Shown: positions 27,757 to 36,043 of the stretch, in pieces
How the letters are laid out: each line of letters opens with the position of its first letter
Position numbering within the stretch: the first letter of the stretch is position 1
Origin: Allohoeflea poritis
GTDB lineage: Bacteria; Pseudomonadota; Alphaproteobacteria; Rhizobiales; Rhizobiaceae
NCBI RefSeq assembly: GCF_027889715.1
Contig: NZ_JAPJZH010000005.1
Location: forward strand, 186,001-250,000
Length of the DNA stretch: 64,000 bases
Direction: 5' to 3'
Notes under the pieces: generated by a model
What the model was told of the DNA's origin: nothing
The model's input: only the letters and a program-made list of their open reading frames with translations
The model's database searches: none
Made by a program: the position numbers and the translations under genes

Positions 27757-30700
27757 TCACTCGAACCTTTGCTCATCATCTCTGTCTCTTTGTGCTTCGC
27801 GATTTCGCTCTTCGTGTTCCATCTTCCTCAGATTTGGCACTACCTCTGCCAAGTACTCAGCCGTCCCCGAGATTCCCAACTCCGAGATTGCTTCAAGAGC
27901 TGTTATCCGTTGGCTAATGATGTTTGCGCGACTGCCAGACCAACTCATGGGAGCGATTTGGTCGACAAATATCGAGAGCACCTCGACCGGGTTTGGCGAA
28001 GCGCTGATCAGTGCCAAGCCTTGTTCCGTTAAGCTATCAATTTCACCATTGCGACTACTTCCAAATGGCGAGATTGCCTGGGCCACCAAGCCCCAAGCCG
28101 ACGCATCGCCTGCGTTGTGACACCAATCAACAAGATTGGCTGGCTCAACTCCCGAAAGCGGGTTCTCGAAGTGTGAGCTTCCTTCAAAAGCGCGAAAGCG
28201 CTTGTAATCCTTGATCTCGCCTTGAAGAAGAGCACGTGCTAGGTACGGGCCGTACAAGTACTTAATAATAGTAGAAACGGCAGAGTCGAACCTGTAGTAG
28301 TGCATTGCAGCCCCATCTTCGGGATCAAACAAACTGTCAAGCAACTCTCCAAGTGCCGTGTCTTCACAATCGTACTTGAGGCAGTGCCCAAGGACTTTGG
28401 TCAATCTATAATCACTATTTCCGCCCGGATCGTTGTCGTGTTCGAGCATATGTTTAGCGGCGGCTCGAAGCGCGAGGCTACGCAAACTTTTGCCAAACAG
28501 CTCTTCTGCGTCTTCCTTGTCGTGAAGTCTCATTGACAGCCCTTCCAGAAGGGAACGCTTGCCACCTTCCTTGGAAACCATCACGCTTGCGAGTTGCTCC
28601 GCTCTCGCCGATCCTGCGTCTTGATACTCGTCCCGCCAAAGCAATACTTCAAACCCACGTGGATTGTCCGTATCGCGAAGCGCTGCTAGGCATCTTTCGA
28701 AATCTTGATCGGAGAAGCTCTTTTGCGGATGGAGCAGCACGATGATTGGACGGAGCAATTCATCAGAGGCTGCTTCGTCTAACAGTTTAGCGGTCAAGGC
28801 TTCATCTGTTTTCGAAATCTCATTTAAAGCACCGCATAGAACGCTGTAGTTGAATGACTTCGTATCAAGCGACTTGAGACCCTCGACAAGTGTTTCCCAT
28901 GTTGATCGAAAGTCCGAAGAGCACTGCATCAGGCCTTCGCCGAATGGCAAAAGATATGGAGCATACCCCGGATTGAATAAGCGATGGGCCTGCTCCTCAA
29001 GCATCCCAGCAGATTGGCGACAGCGGCAACCAAGGACCCGCGCTTTTTCGCTCAAACGCGTGAGCGAGGCTTCAAATTTTGAAGGCTCGTCAGAGTCGAA
29101 GTCTTCGTCAAGCGACCACATATCGGCACCCGGGTTGACAACGAGCGCTTCGATTTCTGAAAGCAAGTCTTGCGGAGCGAGCTTCTCTTCTAGAGATGCA
29201 AGGAGCGCCGCCCCTTCTTCATCTCGATTCTCTTCTGCAACCCGTCGATAGTCAAAGTACAATGTAGATCGCACCGCGTGCCAACCTTCCACCCAAGGCA
29301 CCTTGTCGTTCATTGCATTCGAAATGTCGATGATCTCAGCCCGAAGGTCAGGGTAGCGCCATAGGCCACGAAGGTTCCCAGCAAGGACGCTTCTACCCAA
29401 TTTCAAAGCTGTTTCAGAATTGGACTGGGAGGCCTCAAAAGCGACGCCAATGAAAGTTCTAAACCATTCAAGCCGCTCGTCGAAATTTGGGCTGTAGCCG
29501 TAATCCCTCGGTCGAGCCCCAAACTCGAACGAGTTGGCGCTGGACCAACGGCAAGCCTCGAGAGCTGAGTCCAAGAGACCAGCGCCAATTTGCACTCGCG
29601 TCTCATCATCTGAGTTCAGCAAATCTCGAACGATTCCAGCTCTTTGTGCAGTCGTGGCATGAGTTCCAGATAGATACAGCTGGAACAGATCTTTGAGCTT
29701 GTTTCTTACGCTATCGTAGTTGTTGTCTGGATCTTCTTGCTCCGCCACCAACAATAATGCTGCGACGGCGCGGTCAAAGAATTCGGGGTAATACGCAAGT
29801 CCCACCAGTATATTTAGCGCGATCGACCTAAATGAATCTCTCGGCCCCAAAGCAGACAATACCTGAGGGCTTGCAAATGATGCCTCAACCAACTCAAGAG
29901 CGCGGTTCGGTGAAACAGGAGCAATGTGCATTAAGAGTTGCCGACCGTGTTCGTTCAAAACTGACAAGTCGGAGAGAAGGCCTCCGCTTGACACCCATCG
30001 GTCAACAAATGCAACCGCCACTGGGTGCTCATGTAGGAACCCTAGGCGGCGACCAAATGACTTCAAAAGCCGCGCACCAGCTTTCTGCTCAAAGGTGTGT
30101 ATGAGTTGGTCGAATGGAATATTGCTAAGAGCCTCAGATGCCAGCCTGTTAGCCACGGCATGAGGCAAAACCGCTCGCCAGCGAGATCTCTTCTGTGCAA
30201 CCTGCCGATCAACGAGTGTCTGCGCCGCCCGATGCATACGCAGCCTAGTTTGCTCGCACAACTCGCCGAGAAGCGCTAACTCATCTACTCCCTCCTCGTC
30301 GCTTTCGATTGAGAACGAGTAGACCAAAGAAAGAACCTCGGCCTGTTCTTTAAGGCCAGCGTCTAAGTCATGTCTTTGATGGAAGAGACGATTGAAGAGT
30401 TCTTCATCCGACAGTCGCCCAATCGTGTCGTCTAAAGGCGCAGCATCGGCAATTGCGAGTGCTAACCGTGCATTTCCTTCGGAAAAATCCGCAATCTTTG
30501 CAGCGTTCACTCGTCCAAGCGTCGGGTACCTTCGGAGTAGTAGTTTCTCTGCGATCTGGGGCCCGTAGGCGTCCAATTGCACCACTTCTGTAGTCTGTGG
30601 CTTATCTTCACGGATATCATACTCAACGGTAATCAGCCTTAAGGAATTCGTTTGGTTGGCAAGCCTCGATGCCAGTGAATTGTGTAAGTCGGAGGCACAA

Positions 30701-31623
30701 TTATCTAAAACAACGGTAGCGGAAACGCCTTGCGCGATCATTCTGTCAATCATGACACGAGCGGATGGTTCCGGCTCGTCGCCGATATCTGCGTAGATCA
30801 CCGAGGTACGATCCAAAGGTGCGTCGCCAACAACATCCTCGAAAAGTGCCTGCACGAAGCGAGACTTCCCAACGCCTGAAAGGCCGGTGATCCGCACTGA
30901 TTTTTGAGAAGTATCTATTAGCCTCCGGACACTGTCTATCGCCTCGCCAAGCCGCAAAGGCTTTCGAGAGGTTGAGGGAACAACCACTCTAACGCCATCA
31001 TCTAATATTAGGTCGTCGTTCGCGTCAGCCGGAGTGGCACTCCACCTCCCAAACGGACGCCAGCCAGACAGTGGCCTGCCAATAACCTCCCGAACCCAAA
31101 TCTGGACGCCAGGGTGTTGGCGCAGCCAAAGGTGGAGGCGCGAACAGTCATAGTAGTCCACATGGAGCACATCGCAATTTTCAAGATTCTCCAGCGCCTC
31201 GTTCAACGCATCAATTCGACGCTGGTACGTTAGTGGAGAACAGTCCTCTGTCGATGCAATGATGTATGAGCCGGCCTTTTCAACGAGTTCTCGAATGACG
31301 GGTTTGGGACTCCCCTCCGTGAGCATTTCATCAAGAATTTCGGCGCGAGTCATTCGTTTGGCTTTGGCCTGAAAAACGTTGTCGGCTCTCGGCACAAAAT
31401 CGCCTTCGAAACCCTCTCGGGTTACCGTAACCCTGACATCGACCCCACCATCGGGAGCGGTCAACGATCCTGACCATTTCACATCACGCAAGTAGCCGCC
31501 TCGCGCGGATAGTTCGGCTTCGCATAATCTCGCTACCAGTTCCTCAAGCTGACCGTCGTCTAGCTGCGCCAATTCATCTTTTCTTGGTTCAAAAATCGGC
31601 AATGCGAATCCAACTCTGCTCAC
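27757..31623 (-). CDS. STAND-type NTPase with N-terminal PD-(D/E)XK-like nuclease domain
   Basis: 1288 residues, markedly AT-richer than its flanks. Residues about 20-120 look like a Mrr/PD-(D/E)XK nuclease: an acidic helix (LEELVARLCEAE), then D62 in DGGVDVRV and Q85-x-K87 in NVFQAKAK. Residues about 225-480 form a P-loop NTPase: GLSGVGKS (247-254, K253), Walker B-like VVLDN (D307), then a winged-helix-like segment. The remaining 800 residues are helical and repeat-like, probably the sensing part. This order (nuclease, STAND ATPase, helical sensor) is that of Avs-type antiphage proteins, so defence is the best inference. No partner gene is next to it. Confidence 0.7.
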   Translation of the reverse strand: MSRVGFALPIFEPRKDELAQLDDGQLEELVARLCEAELSARGGYLRDVKWSGSLTAPDGGVDVRVTVTREGFEGDFVPRADNVFQAKAKRMTRAEILDEMLTEGSPKPVIRELVEKAGSYIIASTEDCSPLTYQRRIDALNEALENLENCDVLHVDYYDCSRLHLWLRQHPGVQIWVREVIGRPLSGWRPFGRWSATPADANDDLILDDGVRVVVPSTSRKPLRLGEAIDSVRRLIDTSQKSVRITGLSGVGKSRFVQALFEDVVGDAPLDRTSVIYADIGDEPEPSARVMIDRMIAQGVSATVVLDNCASDLHNSLASRLANQTNSLRLITVEYDIREDKPQTTEVVQLDAYGPQIAEKLLLRRYPTLGRVNAAKIADFSEGNARLALAIADAAPLDDTIGRLSDEELFNRLFHQRHDLDAGLKEQAEVLSLVYSFSIESDEEGVDELALLGELCEQTRLRMHRAAQTLVDRQVAQKRSRWRAVLPHAVANRLASEALSNIPFDQLIHTFEQKAGARLLKSFGRRLGFLHEHPVAVAFVDRWVSSGGLLSDLSVLNEHGRQLLMHIAPVSPNRALELVEASFASPQVLSALGPRDSFRSIALNILVGLAYYPEFFDRAVAALLLVAEQEDPDNNYDSVRNKLKDLFQLYLSGTHATTAQRAGIVRDLLNSDDETRVQIGAGLLDSALEACRWSSANSFEFGARPRDYGYSPNFDERLEWFRTFIGVAFEASQSNSETALKLGRSVLAGNLRGLWRYPDLRAEIIDISNAMNDKVPWVEGWHAVRSTLYFDYRRVAEENRDEEGAALLASLEEKLAPQDLLSEIEALVVNPGADMWSLDEDFDSDEPSKFEASLTRLSEKARVLGCRCRQSAGMLEEQAHRLFNPGYAPYLLPFGEGLMQCSSDFRSTWETLVEGLKSLDTKSFNYSVLCGALNEISKTDEALTAKLLDEAASDELLRPIIVLLHPQKSFSDQDFERCLAALRDTDNPRGFEVLLWRDEYQDAGSARAEQLASVMVSKEGGKRSLLEGLSMRLHDKEDAEELFGKSLRSLALRAAAKHMLEHDNDPGGNSDYRLTKVLGHCLKYDCEDTALGELLDSLFDPEDGAAMHYYRFDSAVSTIIKYLYGPYLARALLQGEIKDYKRFRAFEGSSHFENPLSGVEPANLVDWCHNAGDASAWGLVAQAISPFGSSRNGEIDSLTEQGLALISASPNPVEVLSIFVDQIAPMSWSGSRANIISQRITALEAISELGISGTAEYLAEVVPNLRKMEHEERNREAQRDRDDEQRFE

Positions 31624-32170
31624 AAGTCACTTGGACTTTGCTCAGAATACTAATCGAACATTTTATGAACAAGACTGCCTGGAGCAGCGTTTAAGTAAAT
31701 CACGCCAACAAACTCTGACAACTCAACAGCCCACACGATGTCCTGATATGGGCTTTCTGTGTCACCGATCCTCGAATGTCGGCTTCCTGTCCGTACTACG
31801 GATTAACTTGCGTATACAGCGAATGTCCGCTCTCCACCCCACCTTCCAATTCGAGCACCAAGGGCGAACGTCTCAAAGGTCCCGCGAAGCTGCCCTTTAC
31901 ACATTTGCCCACGAAAGCTGCCGGCCGAGCGTGTGCTTCACCTGGGCCGGTGCACGGACCCTGTCCGGATGGGCGTCGACGAAGGGTTTCGGGGATTGGT
32001 TTTGTGGCGCAGCGGCGCGAGGCTGATGTCTGTCAACGCCGGCGTGCCGCTGTGTTGGTGAGACCTGCTTTCTCCGCCGTCGCTGCACTCCATAACGCTT
32101 GCCGAATATCGCTCTGGAAATTGCGAATCCCCGTCCACAAGCGGGAACAATCCTCGCTTGACCTGTCCGA
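31624..32170. other. Right flank of the STAND insertion: no intact gene
   Basis: About 550 bp without a supported gene. Composition returns to GC-rich after about 31730. It includes a short relic matching the 3' end of a maleylacetoacetate isomerase gene (listed separately) and ends at the Zur operator. The STAND gene promoter must lie at its left end. Confidence 0.4.
31947..31990 (-). pseudogene. Short maiA-like 3'-end relic
   Basis: On the minus strand this encodes KPFVDAHPDRVRAPA, close to the C-terminus of the intact maleylacetoacetate isomerase at 34508 (EPFAAAHPDRIGAPG). At DNA level about 42 bp align with about five mismatches to the stretch at 34514-34555. Outside this block the similarity fades and frames are broken. 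It seems to be the remains of a second glutathione-S-transferase-fold gene. Confidence 0.45.
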
Positions 32171-32185
32171 TGTTATAACATAACA
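32171..32185 (+). promoter_or_regulatory. Zur operator
   Basis: TGTTATAACATAACA is a perfect inverted repeat (TGTTAT-AAC-ATAACA) and matches the alphaproteobacterial Zur box pattern. A TTGACC at 32158-32163 with TAACAA 17 bp downstream gives a plausible promoter whose -10 is covered by the operator. The genes downstream (COG0523 GTPase, DUF1826) are typical Zur targets, which supports the call. Confidence 0.8.
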
Positions 32186-32223
32186 AATTCGGACGCTTTC
32201 TCGAGGTACATTGGAAAACAGGG

Positions 32224-32535
32224 ATGAAAAGCACGCCTGACGTTTCGGATCGGCGGAAGCGGCCGGAAGACTCGCGCGCGAGCAGCGATCGTCCCGTTTC
32301 CCGACATCAAGGAACCGCGATCGCCGGAATGCCGGCCGCCGGTTCATTGCGGATCGGCGGGCACGGGCACCGGCATGAGTCCCTCGGCGAATTGCTTGCC
32401 TGCGGGTGTGCCTCGGAAGAACCGGCGCCGGTGTTGCCGGTTTGCGAGGCGTGCACGCCGGACGAGATCCGAAGCGCTCAAGATGAAATGACCGCTGGAG
32501 GCCATCGCGGCGACGCGGAATTGACCTCGCCATGA
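32224..32535 (+). CDS. Possible small Cys/His-rich protein in the Zur-controlled leader
   Basis: 103 codons from an ATG 38 bp past the Zur box. The N-terminal half is polar and Arg-rich. The C-terminal half carries GHGHRH, then CGC and CEAC separated by 13 residues, a pattern that could bind zinc. The ribosome site (CAGGG) is weak, and I recognise no family, so it may be only an untranslated leader. It lies 99 bp before the COG0523 gene. Confidence 0.35.
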   Translation: MKSTPDVSDRRKRPEDSRASSDRPVSRHQGTAIAGMPAAGSLRIGGHGHRHESLGELLACGCASEEPAPVLPVCEACTPDEIRSAQDEMTAGGHRGDAELTSP

Positions 32536-32634
32536 TCGGGTGAACGAACAGCCGGAATTACCGGTCCGCCGTGGCCGTCCAACAAATCAGCCAACAATCC
32601 TGCGGCAAGTCCGCGACAAAGGAGAAGCACAGCC

Positions 32635-33843
32635 ATGAACGATGCGAACAAGCTCCCCGTGACCGTCCTTTCCGGTTTTCTCGGGGCGGGCAAGACGACG
32701 CTCCTGAACCGGGTGTTGAACAACCGCGAAGGGCGCCGCGTCGCCGTCATCGTCAACGACATGTCGGAGGTGAATATCGACGCTGATCTGGTGCGCGCCG
32801 ATACCGAATTGTCGCGGACGGAAGAGACGCTGGTCGAAATGTCCAATGGCTGCATCTGCTGCACGCTGCGCGACGACCTGCTTGCGGAAGTCCGCCGGCT
32901 CGCCAGTGACGGTCGGTTCGATTATCTCCTCATCGAATCCACCGGAATTTCCGAGCCGCTGCCGGTCGCCGCGACCTTCGAGTTCCGTGACGAGGAGGGC
33001 GTGAGCCTGTCCGACGTTGCCAAGCTGGATACGATGGTCACGGTGGTCGACGCGGTCAATCTGCTCAAGGACTATTCCAGCCATGATTTTCTCAGCGACC
33101 GCGGCGAAACGCTGGGCGAGGAAGACGATCGCACGCTGGTGCACCTTTTGACCGATCAAATCGAATTCGCGGATGTGGTGATCCTCAACAAGGTCGCGGA
33201 CGCCCGGCCGCATGAAGTCGATGCCGCCCGCAAGGTCATTCGCAGTCTGAATGCCGATGCCCGCATCATTGAGACCAATCACTGCGATGTGCCTGCCTCG
33301 GATGTGCTCGATACGGGGCTGTTCGATTTCGAGAAGGCCCACCTGCATCCGATGTGGGTCAAGGAGCTTTACGGCTTTGCCGATCATGTGCCGGAGACGG
33401 AAGAATACGGCGTTACCTCCTATGTCTACCGGGCCCGCCAGCCGTTCCAGCCCGAGGCGATCTACGCGCTTTTGAACGGCCCGCTGCCCGGTGTGATCCG
33501 CGCAAAGGGCCATTTCTGGATAGCGACCCGGCCGGGATGGGTGGCCGAGTTTTCACTTGCCGGTGCCTTGTCGAGCGTAAGTCCGCTCGGCGCCTGGTGG
33601 GCTGCGGTGCCGCAGGAGCACTGGCCTGACGATGAAAGGGCGCGCGCGTCCCTTGCCGAACGGTGGGTCGAGCCGTGGGGCGACAGGCGGCAGGAGATCG
33701 TCTTTATCGGCGCCGGCATCGATTGGCCGGCTCTGAAACAGCGCCTGGATGCCGCGCTTGTTCCCGAGACGGTTTCGCTTGAGGCGATGCGCGACCTGCC
33801 GGATCCGTTCCAGAAATGGGAGCGGAACGAGGCAGCCGCATGA
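32635..33843 (+). CDS. COG0523 (CobW/YciC-type) zinc metallochaperone GTPase
   Basis: 402 residues. G1 motif GFLGAGKTT (residues 14-22), metal-binding CxCC motif NGCICC (C73, C75, C76), ESTGISEP, and a nucleotide-specificity motif ILNKVADA where the usual NKxD is altered. The C-terminal CobW domain includes [12 protein letters not shown]. Such proteins use GTP to hand zinc to client enzymes in scarcity. The Zur box upstream and the coupled DUF1826 gene place it in the zinc-starvation response. Confidence 0.92.
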   Translation: MNDANKLPVTVLSGFLGAGKTTLLNRVLNNREGRRVAVIVNDMSEVNIDADLVRADTELSRTEETLVEMSNGCICCTLRDDLLAEVRRLASDGRFDYLLIESTGISEPLPVAATFEFRDEEGVSLSDVAKLDTMVTVVDAVNLLKDYSSHDFLSDRGETLGEEDDRTLVHLLTDQIEFADVVILNKVADARPHEVDAARKVIRSLNADARIIETNHCDVPASDVLDTGLFDFEKAHLHPMWVKELYGFADHVPETEEYGVTSYVYRARQPFQPEAIYALLNGPLPGVIRAKGHFWIATRPGWVAEFSLAGALSSVSPLGAWWAAVPQEHWPDDERARASLAERWVEPWGDRRQEIVFIGAGIDWPALKQRLDAALVPETVSLEAMRDLPDPFQKWERNEAAA

Positions 33844-34475
33844 CCGCGCATATGAATGTCCTGCGCGATACCGATTTCGGCATCGGTTTTGCGGAAGACG
33901 CGGCGGCGCTCTGTGCCATCCGCGAACCCGGTATCAATGCGGTGATATGGCTGCGTCAGCCCTTGCCGAGTTTTCAGGACTGGATCGATGCCCTCGATCC
34001 GGCGCAGCTGCCGGCGGCGCGGATTGTCCTGCGTCCCGAGAAGGCCCGCCAGGCGGTAACCCAGGCTTGCAACAGCGCCGGGACGCCGGATTGCCAGGAG
34101 CGCGCGCGGCTCATCGATGATGTGGCCGCGCTTGCCGAAATCTTCGGCAATGCGATGGATGCGCATTACCTGCGGCTGCGGCTCGATGTCGTGTCGAACA
34201 ATGCCTGCCGGAAGTTCCATATCGATGCCGTGACCGCCCGGCTCGTATGCACCTATCGTGGCCCCGGCACGCAATATGGCGTGTCGGAAGACCGTCAGGA
34301 GCCTGCCGAAATCTGCAGCGTTCCGGCCTGTTCGCCGATCCTCCTGCGCGGAACCCGCTGGCCGGGCAATGACGCATCCCGGCTGGTGCATCGCTCCCCG
34401 CCGATTGAAGGCACCGGCGGCACCCGCCTGCTTCTTGTCCTGGATCCCGTCAGCGATCCGCAGGGCGAGGCGTGA
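33840..34475 (+). CDS. DUF1826 domain protein
   Basis: 211 residues; the ATG overlaps the COG0523 stop (ATGA), so the two are cotranslated. The sequence fits DUF1826: [12 protein letters not shown], then a His/Asp-containing core [20 protein letters not shown], and a C-terminal [23 protein letters not shown]1826 genes are recurrent neighbours of Zur-regulated COG0523 genes. The biochemical role is unknown; a zinc-handling role is inferred from context. Confidence 0.85.
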   Translation: MTAHMNVLRDTDFGIGFAEDAAALCAIREPGINAVIWLRQPLPSFQDWIDALDPAQLPAARIVLRPEKARQAVTQACNSAGTPDCQERARLIDDVAALAEIFGNAMDAHYLRLRLDVVSNNACRKFHIDAVTARLVCTYRGPGTQYGVSEDRQEPAEICSVPACSPILLRGTRWPGNDASRLVHRSPPIEGTGGTRLLLVLDPVSDPQGEA

Positions 34476-34507
34476 GCGCGCATCGACCGGATTAGAGCGT
34501 GTCCGGC

Positions 34508-35146
34508 TTATCCCGGTGCGCCGATCCTGTCCGGATGGGCGGCGGCGAAGGGTTCGAGCGCGGCGCAGTTTTCGGCGATTGCGTTGATGCGGGAAAGGTC
34601 GGCGATCTCCGCGCCCCAGCGGGTTGCATTGTAAAGCTGCGGCACCAGACAGATATCGGCGAGGGACGGCGCATCGCCGTGGCAGAATTGTCCGCTCATC
34701 CCGTCGTCGAGCCGCGCCTCAAAAGCGACGAGGCCCTTGCGGATGTATTTCTGCATCCAGCCGCTGTGCACCGCATCGTCGCCGCCGGTGCGTTCCATCA
34801 CGTCGGCAACGATCGACAGGTTGCAGACCGGGTGGATTTCCATGGCGATGATGTAGGAGAGCGAATGCACGCGGGCGCGCTCAAGCGCTGTGCCGGGCAT
34901 CAGGGTGCCTGAGCGCGTTTCGTTCAGATACTCTATGATCGCAAGGGACTGGGTCAGCATCTGCCCGTCGATCTCCAGCGCCGGAACGAGGCCCTGCGGG
35001 TTGCGGGAAAGGTGCGCCTCGTCCAGATGCTCCCTCTTGAGCAAATCGACCGTCGCGGTCTCGTAGTCGACGCCGAGCAAATTGAGCGCTATGCGCACGC
35101 GATAGCTCGCCGAAGAGCGCCAGTAGTCGAAAAGGACCGGCTTCAT
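34508..35146 (-). CDS. maiA: Maleylacetoacetate isomerase
   Basis: 212 residues from ATG 35146. Glutathione-S-transferase fold: the N-terminal thioredoxin-like domain starts LFDYWRSSASYRVRIALN, whose SSxSxR motif binds glutathione in the zeta class, and QGLVPALEIDGQ and LAIIEYLNE follow. The C-terminal helical domain ends EPFAAAHPDRIGAPG. It isomerises maleylacetoacetate to fumarylacetoacetate, between the HmgA and Fah reactions. It is the last gene of the homogentisate operon. Confidence 0.93.
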   Translation of the reverse strand: MKPVLFDYWRSSASYRVRIALNLLGVDYETATVDLLKREHLDEAHLSRNPQGLVPALEIDGQMLTQSLAIIEYLNETRSGTLMPGTALERARVHSLSYIIAMEIHPVCNLSIVADVMERTGGDDAVHSGWMQKYIRKGLVAFEARLDDGMSGQFCHGDAPSLADICLVPQLYNATRWGAEIADLSRINAIAENCAALEPFAAAHPDRIGAPG

Positions 35147-35200
35147 CCTTGCCTCCCGGATAGATGGCGCCGCCGACCGGCGCCGGAAAATCATCCGGAC

Positions 35201-35740
35201 CTATTTACCGAGTTCCCTGGCGTGCAGCCAGTCCGCATGTTTGGGCGCCTTCTTGGTCCTCGACCATTCTTCCAGCATGTCCCACTTGACGGCATCCAGC
35301 CGTTCCAGCATCGCATCCTCTTGCGGGTCCGGGCATGCGAGTTCGACGCGGTGGCCGCTGGGGTCGAAGAAATAGATCGAATGGAAGATGGAGTGGTCGG
35401 TCACGCCCAGCACCTCGACACCGTTTTCTTCCAGATGCCTCTTGTATTCCAGCAGCGTGTCGCGGTCTTTCACCTTGAAGGCGATGTGCTGCACCCAGGG
35501 CGGCGTGTTCTCGTCGCGGCCCATCTCCGGCTTGGTCGGCAGTTCGAAGAAGGCGAGGATATTGCCGTTGCCGGCATCCAGGAACAGGTGCATGTAGGGG
35601 TCCGGCTCATGGGTCGACGGGACCTTGTCCTCGGCGATCGCCAGGACAAAGTCCATATTCAGCATCCTGGTGTACCAGTCGACGGTCTCTTTGGCGTCCT
35701 TGCAGCGATAGGCGACGTGGTGAATCTGTTCGATCTTCAT
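35201..35740 (-). CDS. VOC-fold (glyoxalase/extradiol dioxygenase-like) protein
   Basis: 179 residues from ATG 35740, start MKIEQIHHVAYRCKDA. Two VOC half-domains are visible, with likely metal ligands His7 or His8, a His in VQHIAFKV, and Glu in HRVELACP. It lies in the homogentisate operon, 54 bp before maiA, and has its own candidate MarR operator upstream. It might act on a ring-cleavage product or a peripheral substrate; the reaction is unknown. Confidence 0.82.
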   Translation of the reverse strand: MKIEQIHHVAYRCKDAKETVDWYTRMLNMDFVLAIAEDKVPSTHEPDPYMHLFLDAGNGNILAFFELPTKPEMGRDENTPPWVQHIAFKVKDRDTLLEYKRHLEENGVEVLGVTDHSIFHSIYFFDPSGHRVELACPDPQEDAMLERLDAVKWDMLEEWSRTKKAPKHADWLHARELGK

Positions 35741-35774
35741 GGTTTCGTCTCCAATGGTCGTTGCGAGAACCATA

Positions 35775-35794
35775 ATAGTTGCGTTTGTAACTAT
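35775..35794 (-). promoter_or_regulatory. Candidate MarR operator upstream of the VOC gene
   Basis: ATAGTTGCGTTTGTAACTAT has perfect 6-bp outer arms (ATAGTT/AACTAT) and 8-bp arms with one mismatch. It shares the exact 12-mer TTTGTAACTATC (35784-35795) with the hmgA/marR intergenic site, which suggests one regulator binds both and that VOC-maiA can be transcribed from an internal promoter. Confidence 0.6.
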
Positions 35795-35826
35795 CTAGCC
35801 CTGACAGTGCGTTTCGCGTGGAGCGG

Positions 35827-36033
35827 CTAGTCCGTGCCGGAGGGCCGGGCCTTGGCTGCCTCAAGCGCTTCGGTGAGGATCTTGCGCTCGCCGATATGGT
35901 TGGCGAGAAGCAGTATCAGCCGGGCGTTGTAGGCGTCGCTCTCGGCCTTGCTCAGCCCTTCATGGGCGGCAATGAGGTCGGCGTAAAAATCGTCCGGGCT
36001 GCTGATATTCGTCGTCGTGTTGAGCTTGGTCAT
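35827..36033 (-). CDS. DUF2783 small protein
   Basis: 68 residues from ATG 36033, with a GAGGAG ribosome site. The sequence (SPDDFYADLIAAHEGL, SDAYNARLILLLANHIG) matches DUF2783, a small helical family often encoded beside flavin monooxygenases. It starts 10 bp after the monooxygenase stop. Function unknown; a role as a partner of the monooxygenase is inferred. Confidence 0.75.
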   Translation of the reverse strand: MTKLNTTTNISSPDDFYADLIAAHEGLSKAESDAYNARLILLLANHIGERKILTEALEAAKARPSGTD

Positions 36034-36043
36034 TATCTGCTCC

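Noticed and set aside
27539-32170. Integrative element with attachment sites around the STAND gene
   Set aside because: No integrase, tRNA or matching direct repeats could be found at the two edges by eye.
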